Shown: in pieces, positions 48,010 to 57,212 of the stretch
How the letters are laid out: every line of letters starts with the position of its first letter
How positions within the stretch are numbered: position 1 is the first letter of the stretch
Assembly (NCBI RefSeq): GCF_008123425.1
Contig: NZ_VSSS01000023.1
Coordinates: forward strand, 62,001 to 126,000
Direction: 5' to 3'
Length of the DNA stretch: 64,000 nt
Source of the DNA: Bradyrhizobium rifense
Lineage (GTDB): Bacteria; Pseudomonadota; Alphaproteobacteria; Rhizobiales; Xanthobacteraceae
Made by a program: the position numbers and the translations under genes
Notes under the pieces: generated by a model
The model's database searches: none
What the model saw: only the letters and a program-made list of their open reading frames with translations
What the model was told of the DNA's origin: nothing

Positions 48010-48384
48010 ATGTCTCGTACTCTTGCTGTCGTTTTCTCCACGGCCGTCGCTGCTCTTGCCATGACGACCGCGGCCTCCGCCGGCTGCTACAATTGCTACA
48101 CGCCGCCGCCGTGCACGACCTGCTATCAGCAGCAATATGTGCAGCCGCAATACCGCACCGTCGACGAGACCGTGATGGTTTCGCCCGGCGCCACGGTCGC
48201 GCATCGCTCGCCCGCGCAGTATCGCACCGTGATGGTGCCGCAGACCGTAATGGTTGCGCCGCCGAGCGTCCAATACGAGCGCATCCCGCCGCAATACGCC
48301 ACGCGCCAGCGCGTCGAGATGGTTTCGCCGGGCTATTCCTATTACGCGCCGGTGGCGCCGAGCTGCGGAAACTGCGGCTACTGA
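48010..48384 (+). CDS. Secreted Pro/Tyr/Gln-rich protein (124 aa)
   Basis: Signal peptide MSRTLAVVFSTAVAALAMTT with cleavage after ASA (about residue 24), then a mature part rich in Tyr, Gln, Pro and Val. It contains six cysteines near the ends (CYNCYTPPPCTTCYQQQ and SCGNCGY) and loosely repeated PQYRTV, VMVSPGA and VMVPQTVMVAPP units. The paired CxxC could bind metal or form disulfides in the periplasm. No family recognised. A longer frame to 47917 would include the terminator region, so it is rejected. Confidence 0.72.
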   Translation: MSRTLAVVFSTAVAALAMTTAASAGCYNCYTPPPCTTCYQQQYVQPQYRTVDETVMVSPGATVAHRSPAQYRTVMVPQTVMVAPPSVQYERIPPQYATRQRVEMVSPGYSYYAPVAPSCGNCGY

Positions 48385-48695
48385 GCCAACGCAACAACAA
48401 CCATCGCAACAAACAGACTTCGCGCGGTGCCCAAAAGGGCGCCGCGTTTTCTTTTGCGGGCGAAGCCAAGCGAGGCCCGGAAATGGAGGCTACTCCAACC
48501 GGGCCTCGCGACCGCCGACGCCCTGGGCGGCATCGTCAGTCCCGACCGAGGCTAGAGGACCAAACTGACGCGCGCCTGACAGATCCCCGTTCCCGCAAAA
48601 AGGCAGGGCGGGCGGTGCGAGCGGCCCAACTTCGCGTTGCCTTGCGCGGCCGACTGCGTTAAGCGACAGCCATTCCGGACTTGCATTCCGAGCTT

Positions 48696-48785
48696 GGAAG
48701 GGTGGCCGAGTGGTTTAAGGCACCGGTCTTGAAAACCGGCGTGCCCGCAAGGGTACCGTGGGTTCGAATCCCACCCCTTCCGCCA
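48696..48785 (+). tRNA. tRNA-Ser (anticodon TGA)
   Basis: Complete cloverleaf: acceptor stem GGAAGGG/CCCTTCC, D arm GGCCGAGTGG..., anticodon arm CCGGT-CTTGAAA-ACCGG with anticodon TGA, long class II variable arm (GTGCCCGCAAGGGTACC region), T arm GTGGG-TTCGAAT-CCCAC, and encoded CCA at 48783-48785. Its 3' half is the probable integration site of the adjacent integrase-bearing element. Confidence 0.97.
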
Positions 48786-48945
48786 GTATATTGTTCACCA
48801 CTGTTCTCAGTCGTTCGAACTCCACAGCAAAATCAGTGACTTGCGCCGAAAGACTGTACTTCGCAGTTCGCCGGTGTTCTCCTTAATCGGGACGCTGACC
48901 GTAGCTTTAGACCGTGGGTTCGGAGGACGGTTTCCCGGAGGAACA

Positions 48946-50175
48946 ATGGCTGGAAGGCTGAAACCTATAGACGTAGAGCGCCAAAACGAGGCCGGCAAAT
49001 ACGCCGACGGCGAAGGTCTCTACTTGATCGTCAACGGACCGACATCGAAGAGTTGGTCCTACCGATATTGGAAAGACGGCAAGGAGCGCTGGCACGGCCT
49101 CGGCTCCTTTAAGGATGTGTCGCTAAAGGATGCGCGACTCGCCCGTGATGCAGCCCGGCTGCGGGTGAAAGGCGATCGTAGCACCGCTGGCGTGGACATC
49201 GTCCAGGAGAGGCGAAAGGGGCGCGAAGAGGCGAAAGCCGTCGAGGCCAAGGTGATGTTGTCGACGTTCGAGGAATGCGCGGAAGCCTACATCCGGGCGA
49301 ACTGGTCGACCTGGAGCGAAAAGCATCGCGATCAGTGGCCATCCTCCCTGAAGCGCTACGCTTATCCCACCATCGGCAAACTGACGATCTCCGAGATCAA
49401 GCCGAGCCACATCCACGATCTGCTGAAGCCGATTTGGGTAGAAAAGCGGGAGACCGCGAACCGGGTCCGCGGCCGGATCGAAACGATCATCGCGAAGAAC
49501 GTCGATATCGACGATCCAGACTTTCGCAACCCGGCTGAATTGACGAGGCAATTGCGCGAGAAGCTGCCAAAGCGCCCCAAGCGGGTGGTTCGCCATCATC
49601 CAGCCTTGCCATACAGCGAGGCGCCGGAGTTCATGAGGGTACTCGCCGGCGCGTCTGGAACCGCCGCCGCCATGTTGCGCTTCCTAATCTTCACGGCTTG
49701 CCGCACGAACGAGGCCGTCGAAGCGCATTGGTGTGAAATCGATAGTCCGGCCGCCACTTGGAAAATCCCTGGCGAGCGGATGAAGATGGACCTAGACCAT
49801 CACGTTCCCTTGACAGATCCTGCGCTAGCTGTGCTCGACGAGATGCGGAATGGCAGCCAAGGTGAGCTGATCTTTACTAATCCCGATGGCGGAGCATTCT
49901 CCGAAAATGCGATGCTGGCGGTACTCGATCGTCTCGGCTACGGACATGTTACTGTGCATGGCTTCCGGTCTACCTTTGCCACCTGGGCCGAGGAATGCAC
50001 CGACTATCCTGATGGAGTCCGAGAAGCTGCGCTCGCCCATAAGTACAAGAGCGAGACGACTGCGGCTTATCAACGTGGTCAGAAGCTCGAAAAGCGTCGA
50101 GCTCTGATGAAAGATTGGGCCGCATTCCTGACTAGCACCAAGGTGGTCGCATTGGACGATCGGAGGGCAGGGTAG
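48946..50175 (+). CDS. P4-type tyrosine integrase
   Basis: A 409-residue tyrosine recombinase. The N-terminal DUF4102-type arm-binding domain (about residues 1-90: KYADGEGLYLIVNGPTSKSW) is followed by a core-binding domain. The catalytic part has Arg in TACRTNEAVEAHW (about 250), HGFRSTFATWAEE (His-x-x-Arg about 343), His in ALAHKYKSE and the nucleophile Tyr in TTAAYQRG (about 379). ATG at 48946 follows GGAGGA. Sited 160 bp after tRNA-Ser in the same orientation, it most likely catalysed insertion into that tRNA. Active-site residues appear complete, so it could still excise the island. Confidence 0.93.
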   Translation: MAGRLKPIDVERQNEAGKYADGEGLYLIVNGPTSKSWSYRYWKDGKERWHGLGSFKDVSLKDARLARDAARLRVKGDRSTAGVDIVQERRKGREEAKAVEAKVMLSTFEECAEAYIRANWSTWSEKHRDQWPSSLKRYAYPTIGKLTISEIKPSHIHDLLKPIWVEKRETANRVRGRIETIIAKNVDIDDPDFRNPAELTRQLREKLPKRPKRVVRHHPALPYSEAPEFMRVLAGASGTAAAMLRFLIFTACRTNEAVEAHWCEIDSPAATWKIPGERMKMDLDHHVPLTDPALAVLDEMRNGSQGELIFTNPDGGAFSENAMLAVLDRLGYGHVTVHGFRSTFATWAEECTDYPDGVREAALAHKYKSETTAAYQRGQKLEKRRALMKDWAAFLTSTKVVALDDRRAG

Positions 50176-50398
50176 AGCTTTCGAGCTGAGCCAGCCATAG
50201 GCGTGGGGAACTACAAGGTGACTCGATGAGACGATCCAATGTCCGCTAGTCCTCACTCAGCTACGGATTAGTGGACCTTGGCTAAGGGCCGCTGGAGGCC
50301 ATCAGCCGACGTGAATGCCTGTGAATAATCCAGGAGTCCGGGCCGCGGAGCGGCACTGGTCTAGGTGTTGGGTCAATCCGGCCGGGACGCTTTCTTTG

Positions 50399-51373
50399 TC
50401 AGCGTGAGGCCAAACTCGGCCCTCGTGACAAAACCTTTTCAGCCTCTGCGGTTAATTGCCGTATGATCTCGGCTACTGACAGGATTTCCGTAATACCGCC
50501 GGAGGTCTGCCCCGCTGTGAGCAGCGTCTCGTGGCGCCGTCCGACCCGGGCTCTTGCCTGGATCTCTGTCCAAAGGCGCTCGCCATCCCGGCGCGCCTCC
50601 TCACGCTTTGTACCCCACTCGTCCATGAACGGCGTGCGCAAAGAGCGCAAGACCGTGCCGTACCCCGCTGTGCCCGGAAGGGGTTGAATATCGTTTAGAA
50701 CTTCTACCTTCACCGCATCCTCGGATTGGGCCGAAGCGATTGCCGCCTTCCATGCGTCCTCGATAGGAGCCTCTTTGGACGCGAGGAAGCGGGTCCCCAT
50801 GTTGACGCCGACCGCCCCTAGCATGAACGCCGCGGCGATGCCGCGTCCGTCAAAGATGCCACCGGCTGCGACCACTGGGATGGGTGAAACGACATCGACG
50901 ACCTGCGGAACAAGAGCCATCGTACTTACGATGCCGCCGTAGCCGCCCGCCTCACCGCCCTGCGCGATAATTACATCGGCACCACGTTCAGCCGCTTCGA
51001 TCGCTTGCGCAACCGTCGTAATCTGAATCATCACTTTTGAACCGACGTCGTGAGCCTGCCGTACAAGATCCCCGGGATCCCCAAGAGCGAACGATATGAC
51101 TGCTGGCCGCGCAGCTAGTGTGTGGCGAAATGCTTCCGCGTCCAAGGTTGGCGGGATGTGGTTCACAGCGAAATTCCGGTTTGTTAGTTCTTTCACCATG
51201 TCGACGTCGCGCTTGATGGCAGCGCTGGTTCGAAACAGCGATCCAATACTGCCCAGCGCTCCCTCGTTCGAAGCAGCGGCAGCAAATTCCGCGGATGAGG
51301 CGGTGCCGCCCATGGCCGCCAAGATGATTGGCACGTCGATACCAAGAACGTCACACAGTGGAGTCCTCAGCAT
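50399..51373 (-). CDS. Nitronate monooxygenase / enoyl reductase-like FMN protein
   Basis: A 324-residue FMN-dependent TIM-barrel of the NMO/FabK family. It begins LRTPLCDVLGIDVPIILAAM, and has the FMN-phosphate segments ADVIIAQGGEAGGYGG (about residues 140-155) and PVVAAGGIFDGRGIAAAFML (about 175-195). GMGGTASSAE-like glycine-rich N-terminal motif is present as MGGTASSAEFAAA. NMOs oxidise nitronates such as propionate-3-nitronate. ATG at 51373 has a GGGAGAAG site. It is the first cargo gene after the integrase, transcribed toward it. Specific substrate unknown. Confidence 0.85.
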   Translation of the reverse strand: MLRTPLCDVLGIDVPIILAAMGGTASSAEFAAAASNEGALGSIGSLFRTSAAIKRDVDMVKELTNRNFAVNHIPPTLDAEAFRHTLAARPAVISFALGDPGDLVRQAHDVGSKVMIQITTVAQAIEAAERGADVIIAQGGEAGGYGGIVSTMALVPQVVDVVSPIPVVAAGGIFDGRGIAAAFMLGAVGVNMGTRFLASKEAPIEDAWKAAIASAQSEDAVKVEVLNDIQPLPGTAGYGTVLRSLRTPFMDEWGTKREEARRDGERLWTEIQARARVGRRHETLLTAGQTSGGITEILSVAEIIRQLTAEAEKVLSRGPSLASR

Positions 51374-51545
51374 TACGTCTTCTCCCGAGGTCTGGGTCAC
51401 CTGTTATCCCCACTGATGCCTCCATCATAGGCTCCGGCTCTATTCAGCACCTCGGCCTAGTATCGGTTACGCTCAGATGGGCGGACGTCGACTGATCTAC
51501 AGGCAATGATCTACGCTAGTGAAGCTTCGGCGCCCATGAACCATG

Positions 51546-53069
51546 TTACGGCATCACCCCAAGTTGTTGGAGTGCTGCGAGGGGATCTATAATTCCGTAT
51601 CCATAGTCATGGTTATAGACGCCGCCTGGGTCACCGCCGTTCCCCTGCCGGCCAGTCGATCTGAGTGAATCAAACAGTTGTGCAGGTGGCACCATTACGG
51701 GCGTAACTTTGGTACGTATCGCCGCGATGCATCCTGCCGCTATCGGGCAGGCGGTAGAGGTGCCGCCATCTGCCGATCTCTCACCAAAGACCTGCGATCC
51801 CAAGTAATGTGTGTAGGCTGTAACGTCCGGCTTGTCCGGTGTCGGTCCCGGCGCCATAAACACCGCAGGCCCTTGTGATGAATAGCCAACGCGAAAATCG
51901 TGCACGTCGCATCCCGCAACAGTAAGCGTTTCAGCGTACGCGGCAGCACCCCTGATAGATCCGGCGGAGAGATGGAGAAAGGGCGGCGAAGGACATGGCA
52001 GGCCGCCGTTGCCGGCTGCGAATACAATATCGGCACCGAGTTGGGATAGAATCCACACCAATACGTGAAATGGATGATTCAGATTATCGATGTATCGGCG
52101 CGGATCGGGCGGTGGAAAGTCCTCTTCACACGGATGGAAGATGGTCCAGCTGTTGTTAACGACGAGCGCCCGGTACTTCGCCGCTGATCCGGCCAAAATG
52201 TTGTGAATCCAGAAGTGGATAAGTTTGCTATAGGCGTCCGCTGCGGCGCCGACCGTGCCCCCGACGGTGTGGTCGCCTGGCGCGCGCGCGCTCAAATGCG
52301 GATAATCGAGCAGCGTTGCCTTCGGCGCGACGGCTAAGACATTGTACGCGCACATGGTGCCGTGATCGATCCTGTGGCCGCCGGGCGGCGTCGCCATCCT
52401 GTCGGGTGTCCAGGAGTTCGCCACATCAAGCATTGGCGGATCGGCCGGCAGCCTCTGCGGAAGCGGGAATCTCGGCTGAGGTCGCGTGAGCTCGGACGCT
52501 CCCGTGAGAAGATTTATTCTGCTGAGGTGCGGGAGAAAAATGCCGCTGTCGAGCATCGCGACTGCGACTTTGGAACCGTCGAGCCCGTAGGCGCCCAGGC
52601 GGTCAACCCTGAGCTTAGCTCGCGCATCGTCGATTGTACCTAATGGATCATCATTGGGACACAGCAGCGACGCTGCTGTCCGAGGATCGGAATACAATTT
52701 CAGGTCAGATTTGCCATCCTTGCCTCTTATAGTCAGCGGGATCGAAGCTGGACCGCTTGCCAGTACAAATCCGCGAATGGTGAAATATTCGGAATTTTCG
52801 GGCAGGAAAATACTCAAGCCGGCATGATCGAGGCTGATCCTTTCGTTCTCGAAATCCAGTGTGTCCGGTTGAAAAGGGCCTAACGGAACCGCATAGAACG
52901 ACGTGTCCAGAACAAACTCTGACGGGAGTAAGGATTCTTCACTCTCCACGACACGAGGCGGCTCGTTGTTCACCAGATTTGTTGCGAGATCGACCAGCCA
53001 CTGCTGCTTTTTCCCTTGTCTTCTTAGCACTGCAAGAACGCGAACGTAGTCCGGACCAGGTTTATCCAT
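51546..53069 (-). CDS. Subtilisin-like (S8) serine peptidase, cytoplasmic
   Basis: A 507-residue subtilase without signal peptide. The first 165 residues are a non-catalytic region of unknown fold. Catalytic residues follow in order: Asp in VAVAMLDSGIF (about 172), His in IDHGTMCAYN (about 240), oxyanion Asn in VFAAGNGGLP (about 350), and Ser in GGTSTACPIAAG (about 440). All are intact. The gene starts 15 bp after the stop of the haloperoxidase-like gene, so the two form one operon. The absence of export signals on either protein suggests both act inside the cell. Substrate unknown. Confidence 0.87.
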   Translation of the reverse strand: MDKPGPDYVRVLAVLRRQGKKQQWLVDLATNLVNNEPPRVVESEESLLPSEFVLDTSFYAVPLGPFQPDTLDFENERISLDHAGLSIFLPENSEYFTIRGFVLASGPASIPLTIRGKDGKSDLKLYSDPRTAASLLCPNDDPLGTIDDARAKLRVDRLGAYGLDGSKVAVAMLDSGIFLPHLSRINLLTGASELTRPQPRFPLPQRLPADPPMLDVANSWTPDRMATPPGGHRIDHGTMCAYNVLAVAPKATLLDYPHLSARAPGDHTVGGTVGAAADAYSKLIHFWIHNILAGSAAKYRALVVNNSWTIFHPCEEDFPPPDPRRYIDNLNHPFHVLVWILSQLGADIVFAAGNGGLPCPSPPFLHLSAGSIRGAAAYAETLTVAGCDVHDFRVGYSSQGPAVFMAPGPTPDKPDVTAYTHYLGSQVFGERSADGGTSTACPIAAGCIAAIRTKVTPVMVPPAQLFDSLRSTGRQGNGGDPGGVYNHDYGYGIIDPLAALQQLGVMP

Positions 53070-53084
53070 GAGAATCCCCTGCAA

Positions 53085-53960
53085 TCACTGGTTCGTTCCT
53101 GGTGGTGGGAGTGGATCCACCACCCATTCGCTTCTTAGAACGAGTTCGTTCTTCACCTTCGTGTAGGTCGGACACAGATTGAGGAGGGGAAGAATCCTGT
53201 CGGCCACCTTGTAGCCTTCAATGACATCACTTTCATAGTGCAGACCGGCGATGACGCGATTGAACCCGGCACGTCGGGCAAGCTCCATAAGTGCAGCAGT
53301 TCGGTTTGGCACCACCTCATCGAGGCAAATCGAGGTCAGACGGCCGATCAAAGCGTGACCCGCCGGATAGGACCCATGGCCGGGGACTGCGACCGGCGGA
53401 AACAAGTTGGGAGAGACTTGTGATGGACGCGGGCGATCAAACTGGCGCTTGAGGACCATCATCATGGTCTCGCCCACTCTTGCGGCAAGCTTCATGAGCA
53501 GGAATGTGCACGGATGCGTGCTCGCATCCATCATCAGAAGTTGCAGCCAGGATAGCTGAAGATTCTGATCCTGCTGAATGATCTCACCGAGCGCCTCCGG
53601 TCGCTCGGTGACCGCCAATATCAGCATGCGGCCGATGTCAATTGCAGTGATGGGAGCGGGTGCCGGCAGGGTGATATTTTGCCAGGCAAAGGGGTGAGGA
53701 TCCGCCGCGTTGATCTTTGGAAGTGTAAAAAATTCGGGCAGGATTGTTAGCGCCCACAGATCTGGATCCCAATATCGCTTAGGGAAATCGGGGTATCTCG
53801 CGGTGTCGTTCAACGGTACGGCGAAATCCGCAAACGGTTTATCCGCCCGCATGGCAAAAGTTGGGACGCCACCGCCACCACCTTGCCAACCACCCCCTTG
53901 CCAACCACCACCTTGCCAACCACCCCCTAGCCAACCACCACCTTGCCAACCGCCACCCAT
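53085..53960 (-). CDS. Soluble vanadium-haloperoxidase/PAP2-like protein with GGGWQ-repeat N-terminus
   Basis: A 291-residue protein. Residues 1-32 are tandem GGGWQ/GGGWL units ending in a Gly run. The rest is a PAP2/vanadium-dependent haloperoxidase domain with the full phosphate/vanadate pocket: KRQFDRPRP (KX6RP, about residue 168), YPAGHAL (PSGH variant, about 198) and RVIAGLHYESD (RX5HX3D, about 235). No membrane helices are seen, unlike lipid PAP2 phosphatases, so a soluble haloperoxidase or acid phosphatase is more likely. Ribosome-binding site GGGAGGA precedes 53960. The Trp-rich repeat has no equivalent in characterised relatives I know. Confidence 0.8.
   Translation of the reverse strand: MGGGWQGGGWLGGGWQGGGWQGGGWQGGGGGVPTFAMRADKPFADFAVPLNDTARYPDFPKRYWDPDLWALTILPEFFTLPKINAADPHPFAWQNITLPAPAPITAIDIGRMLILAVTERPEALGEIIQQDQNLQLSWLQLLMMDASTHPCTFLLMKLAARVGETMMMVLKRQFDRPRPSQVSPNLFPPVAVPGHGSYPAGHALIGRLTSICLDEVVPNRTAALMELARRAGFNRVIAGLHYESDVIEGYKVADRILPLLNLCPTYTKVKNELVLRSEWVVDPLPPPGTNQ
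53875..53949. repeat. 15-bp in-frame tandem repeat (five units) encoding GGGWQ
   Basis: Five 15-bp units on the plus strand of the form CCACCACCTTGCCAA (one unit ends TAGCCAA, giving Leu for Gln), encoding Gly-Gly-Gly-Trp-Gln on the minus strand at the start of the haloperoxidase-like gene. Third-position differences (CCACCA/CCCCCT) show some age. Copy number may vary by slippage without breaking the frame. Confidence 0.9.
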
Positions 53961-54147
53961 GTTGCAATCCTCCCTTGCGCAAAATCTGCATTCAGGCTTT
54001 GAAGAATCTAACGGTCGTCAGTAAACTCTCGTATCCCGTCGATGCTACTCCCTCTTGAGGCACATCGGCTTGTGAAATAGATCACAGGTCTATTGGTATA
54101 TTCCTCTACGTACGACAGGCAGATGAGCAAGCAGGTAGAACAGGAAA

Positions 54148-55926
54148 CTACTGAGGAAGTCCTGCGGATTGCAGTCTGCCGAGCAGCTCGTTTCGCAAAT
54201 CAGTCTGAAGCGGACACCACTTTTCATAATTCGACAAACGAAAGCCGGGATTGACCTCAAGCAGGGTCCGAGCGAAATGCCGAGCCTCATCGGTTTTGCC
54301 AACGGCGACCAAACTAGCGATAAGCCAGCGCAGATTTGAGCACAGCCGAGGGTTAAGAGCGGCGCTCTTTTGTCCCCAGACAATCGCTTCGTCGTGGGTG
54401 CCATCAACGTAATGAGCTAGGGCCAGGAACAGCAGGTAAAAAAACGATTGCTTATCGACCGGCGACAATCGCATCCCTTTTTCCGCACGTTTTATTGCTG
54501 ACTTCGTTTGCCCGGTATACGAATAGACGCCGCTGCTGAGCGTCCAGGCCATAGCATTGCCAGGAGCGACCTCGAGCGCGCGATCGAAAAGCCGGACGGA
54601 GTTGTCGTAATCTCGAAACAGTACAGCTTTGGTATGAGCTAAAATAGCGAGGGCAAAGCCATCACCGGGGTCACGATCAACCGCGGCCGCGGCGAGCTTA
54701 GCCGCTGCGATCGAATCCGCTTCCTGATTGGTGGTCCAACCCTGGTTGATATTGTGGACCTGCCACAGCGCTGCGTAAGCGTAGGCAGTTGCGTAAGTAT
54801 CGTCAGCGGCAATGGCCTCCCGCAATACTTTTCCCGCTAGCGCAAAATCGGAAGGGATCATTCTATACAGCAAGTCGATCGCGCGCATCAGGAGGTCGTA
54901 GGCGTTCATGTTCTCGGGACGTTTTCGCATCACTAACTTCAGCTCGGCCTCGCGCACGTGCGGCGCGATGCTCCACACGATACGTGTTGCGATGCGCTCT
55001 TGTAGATCAAACAAATCCGATAGATCACCGTCGTATCGGTCTGTCCATATTACGGAGCCCGTTTCGACATGCGAGAGTTCTGCGCTGATCCGCAACTTGC
55101 TGCCGGCGCGGCGCACGCTCCCACCTAACACATAACTGACCCCCAGCTCCTGACCAATTTTCTGTAAATCGGTCGGTTCGTGGCGATAAAGTAGCGCAGA
55201 GGTGCGCGAGATAACGAGCAATCCTCGAACGCTCGCGAGGGTGAATATGATGTCGTCGACCATCCCTTCACTGAAATAAGATTCTTCCGGATTTTCACTG
55301 GGCGACCGAAATGGGAGAACTGCGATTGACGGCAACTTGGCACGCCGAGGCAATCGCGACGCATGATCTATTCCAGGAATGCAAATTGAATAGGCATGAA
55401 CTGGTTGCGATATGTTCTTTAGTTCGAGTTCTCCAATATCCTCAACCAAAACGTCCATGGTTGACTTTACAGAGGCGAGGACGGCGGCCGAAATCACGAT
55501 GCCACCAGGCGGTGAAAATTGTTCGAGCCGGGCCGCCACGTTGACGCTGTTCCCGTAAATGTCTTCGGATTCGGTGATAACCTCTCCGACGTTCAGACCA
55601 ATGCGCACTCGTATCTTGCGATCAATGGGTAGAGAAGACTCACTTGCGACCAGCTCGCGCTGAAGTTCTACTGCACACCGAACAGCATCCACGGCGCTAT
55701 CGAATGATGCCAAAAATCCATCACCCGTGTTTTTTATGATAGCGCCTCGATAGGAAACCACACAGGGATCGATCGTTTGGACGCGCAAAGCGCGAAGGCG
55801 GACATGCGTATCCACCTCACCAGCCTCCGTCAGCCGGGAGTAATCGACAACGTCGGCGGCCAAAATGGCCATCATCCGCCTGACCACTTGGGCGGACGTT
55901 GTTAACGTGGCGACTGCACTGGCCAT
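54148..55926 (-). CDS. Class III adenylate/guanylate cyclase with TolB-like and TPR region
   Basis: A 592-residue protein in three parts. The cyclase domain (about residues 15-185) has metal Asp residues in ILAADVVDYSRL and IKNTGDGFLASF, and the transition-state Asn/Arg in GNSVNVAARLEQF, all as in active class III cyclases. A TolB-N-like segment follows (about 195-320: SIAVLPFRSPSENPEESYFS). Helical TPR-like repeats (about 350-590: NAMAWTLSSGVYSYTGQTKS) end the protein. This architecture is common and expanded in Bradyrhizobium; outputs are mostly unknown. No membrane span is evident. It lies upstream of, and in the same direction as, the haloperoxidase/subtilase pair (187-bp gap). Confidence 0.9.
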   Translation of the reverse strand: MASAVATLTTSAQVVRRMMAILAADVVDYSRLTEAGEVDTHVRLRALRVQTIDPCVVSYRGAIIKNTGDGFLASFDSAVDAVRCAVELQRELVASESSLPIDRKIRVRIGLNVGEVITESEDIYGNSVNVAARLEQFSPPGGIVISAAVLASVKSTMDVLVEDIGELELKNISQPVHAYSICIPGIDHASRLPRRAKLPSIAVLPFRSPSENPEESYFSEGMVDDIIFTLASVRGLLVISRTSALLYRHEPTDLQKIGQELGVSYVLGGSVRRAGSKLRISAELSHVETGSVIWTDRYDGDLSDLFDLQERIATRIVWSIAPHVREAELKLVMRKRPENMNAYDLLMRAIDLLYRMIPSDFALAGKVLREAIAADDTYATAYAYAALWQVHNINQGWTTNQEADSIAAAKLAAAAVDRDPGDGFALAILAHTKAVLFRDYDNSVRLFDRALEVAPGNAMAWTLSSGVYSYTGQTKSAIKRAEKGMRLSPVDKQSFFYLLFLALAHYVDGTHDEAIVWGQKSAALNPRLCSNLRWLIASLVAVGKTDEARHFARTLLEVNPGFRLSNYEKWCPLQTDLRNELLGRLQSAGLPQ

Positions 55927-57212
55927 CCGGGTGCTCCGCGGTGCCCATCTGTAATACTATAGCGTGTTTCCCGTGGCCATGCGAGTAATACACCAGCCAG
56001 TTATGCAACCTGCGCGCCTTAATTAGGGATGTCCGGCTTGGATCAAAAGGATGTCAGTCCCAATAGCGGAAGTGTGGCTCGCGAGTGTCTCAGGTTCTCC
56101 AAAAGATTTCCCTGCGTATTACGGCGTCTTGTAGGGCGATAATCGACCGTTCAAAGTCCGGAACTAACCGTGTTTGTACACATAGACTGTTGGTAAATGT
56201 CCCACCCAAGGAGCCGACAACGCATCACGCTTTCCACCGAGAACCCAGAAGCTTCAACATCATCGAGTTAGGGCGAAAGCAGTCCTCACATCACGAATGT
56301 CTCTGGACGCCTGCAACATCTCCGCCGCCAGCGCCAGCGGACAACTATTTCGTCGGGGCTTGTCCCTCGGCGACTTGCCGGTCGGAGACAGTCTCCCTAC
56401 TGGCGTCGGGGCAAAATCTTCCCAGCAGGTATACTGTTGATTTGCTGAAGGCATTTGCCGAGGAAGATCGACCCCAACCCGGTTCGACGCATTGCTGAAA
56501 GTATTTTCGAATGCTTCCTCTGGACCAGTCTTACTGGCTTATCCCGGCTCAGGTCCGCAGGGCGGTTCCGGACATCCTGATGGTCGCCGTTTTCGTTATC
56601 GATTAGGCCCCGGCCGCTTCGCCTTGCCCCAAGGCGCGGCGTTATCGTATTGGCGGTACTGACTTCCGAACAGGACCGGCGCCATAGCGCGCAACTATCG
56701 CTAACCACGGCATCTTCGTGCGTTAGCGCATCGAGACCGGCGCCCGCGCGCGCGTGCTCCCAAGCATCTCGAGGTCTCGACGTCGCAAGACCCGAGGACG
56801 GTTGCGGGGATGGACAATCGCAATCAGCTTTATGACCGCTAGCGTCGGTTTCAGCGGACCGGTCTTCCCAAGCTCTGGTCCTGCCGTGACCGTTGTCTCC
56901 GCTCGGGCCGGAGCGTTGCAGCTGACCACAGCGCCTGCCGCATTCTTGCCCAACAGCAAACTGGTGCGCCATCTCAGTTGGGTCACAAGCAGACCAAAAC
57001 GCTCAAGCCCAGCGACTTCGGGTTTCACTCTTGAGGCAGAAATTTATCGAGGTTCGCTTGGAAAAAGGTAGCAGCGCAGTATTTCCAGTCCAATTCGTAG
57101 ATTGTGACCGTAGCTATCGCCCCGCGCGCCGAAAAACGCCAAACATTCAAGACAATGTGGAGGATGGAGTATCCGTCAAAAGAGCTCGCGTAGCTCATTG
57201 AAGGTGGGGCTT
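55927..57212. other. Gene-poor stretch in the island
   Basis: These 1.29 kb hold no protein I can recognise on either strand. Open frames at 56085-56498 (+), 56397-56972 (-) and 56754-57071 (+) have irregular composition, no good start signals and no motif. The stretch may be decayed genes. The left end must contain the promoter of the cyclase gene. Confidence 0.5.

Noticed and set aside
53868..53957. Possible short CRISPR-like repeat
   Set aside because: The 15-bp units are contiguous, have no spacers, and are in frame within a coding sequence. No cas gene was found in the window.
53085..53960. GGGWQ repeat as a RiPP precursor core
   Set aside because: The repeat is fused to a complete enzyme domain rather than being a short precursor, and no modifying enzyme or exporter gene is adjacent. 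The idea remains open only as substrate for the neighbouring subtilase.
56397..56972. A 191-codon minus-strand frame
   Set aside because: It has irregular composition, no ribosome-binding site and no recognisable motif, and competes with equally poor plus-strand frames.
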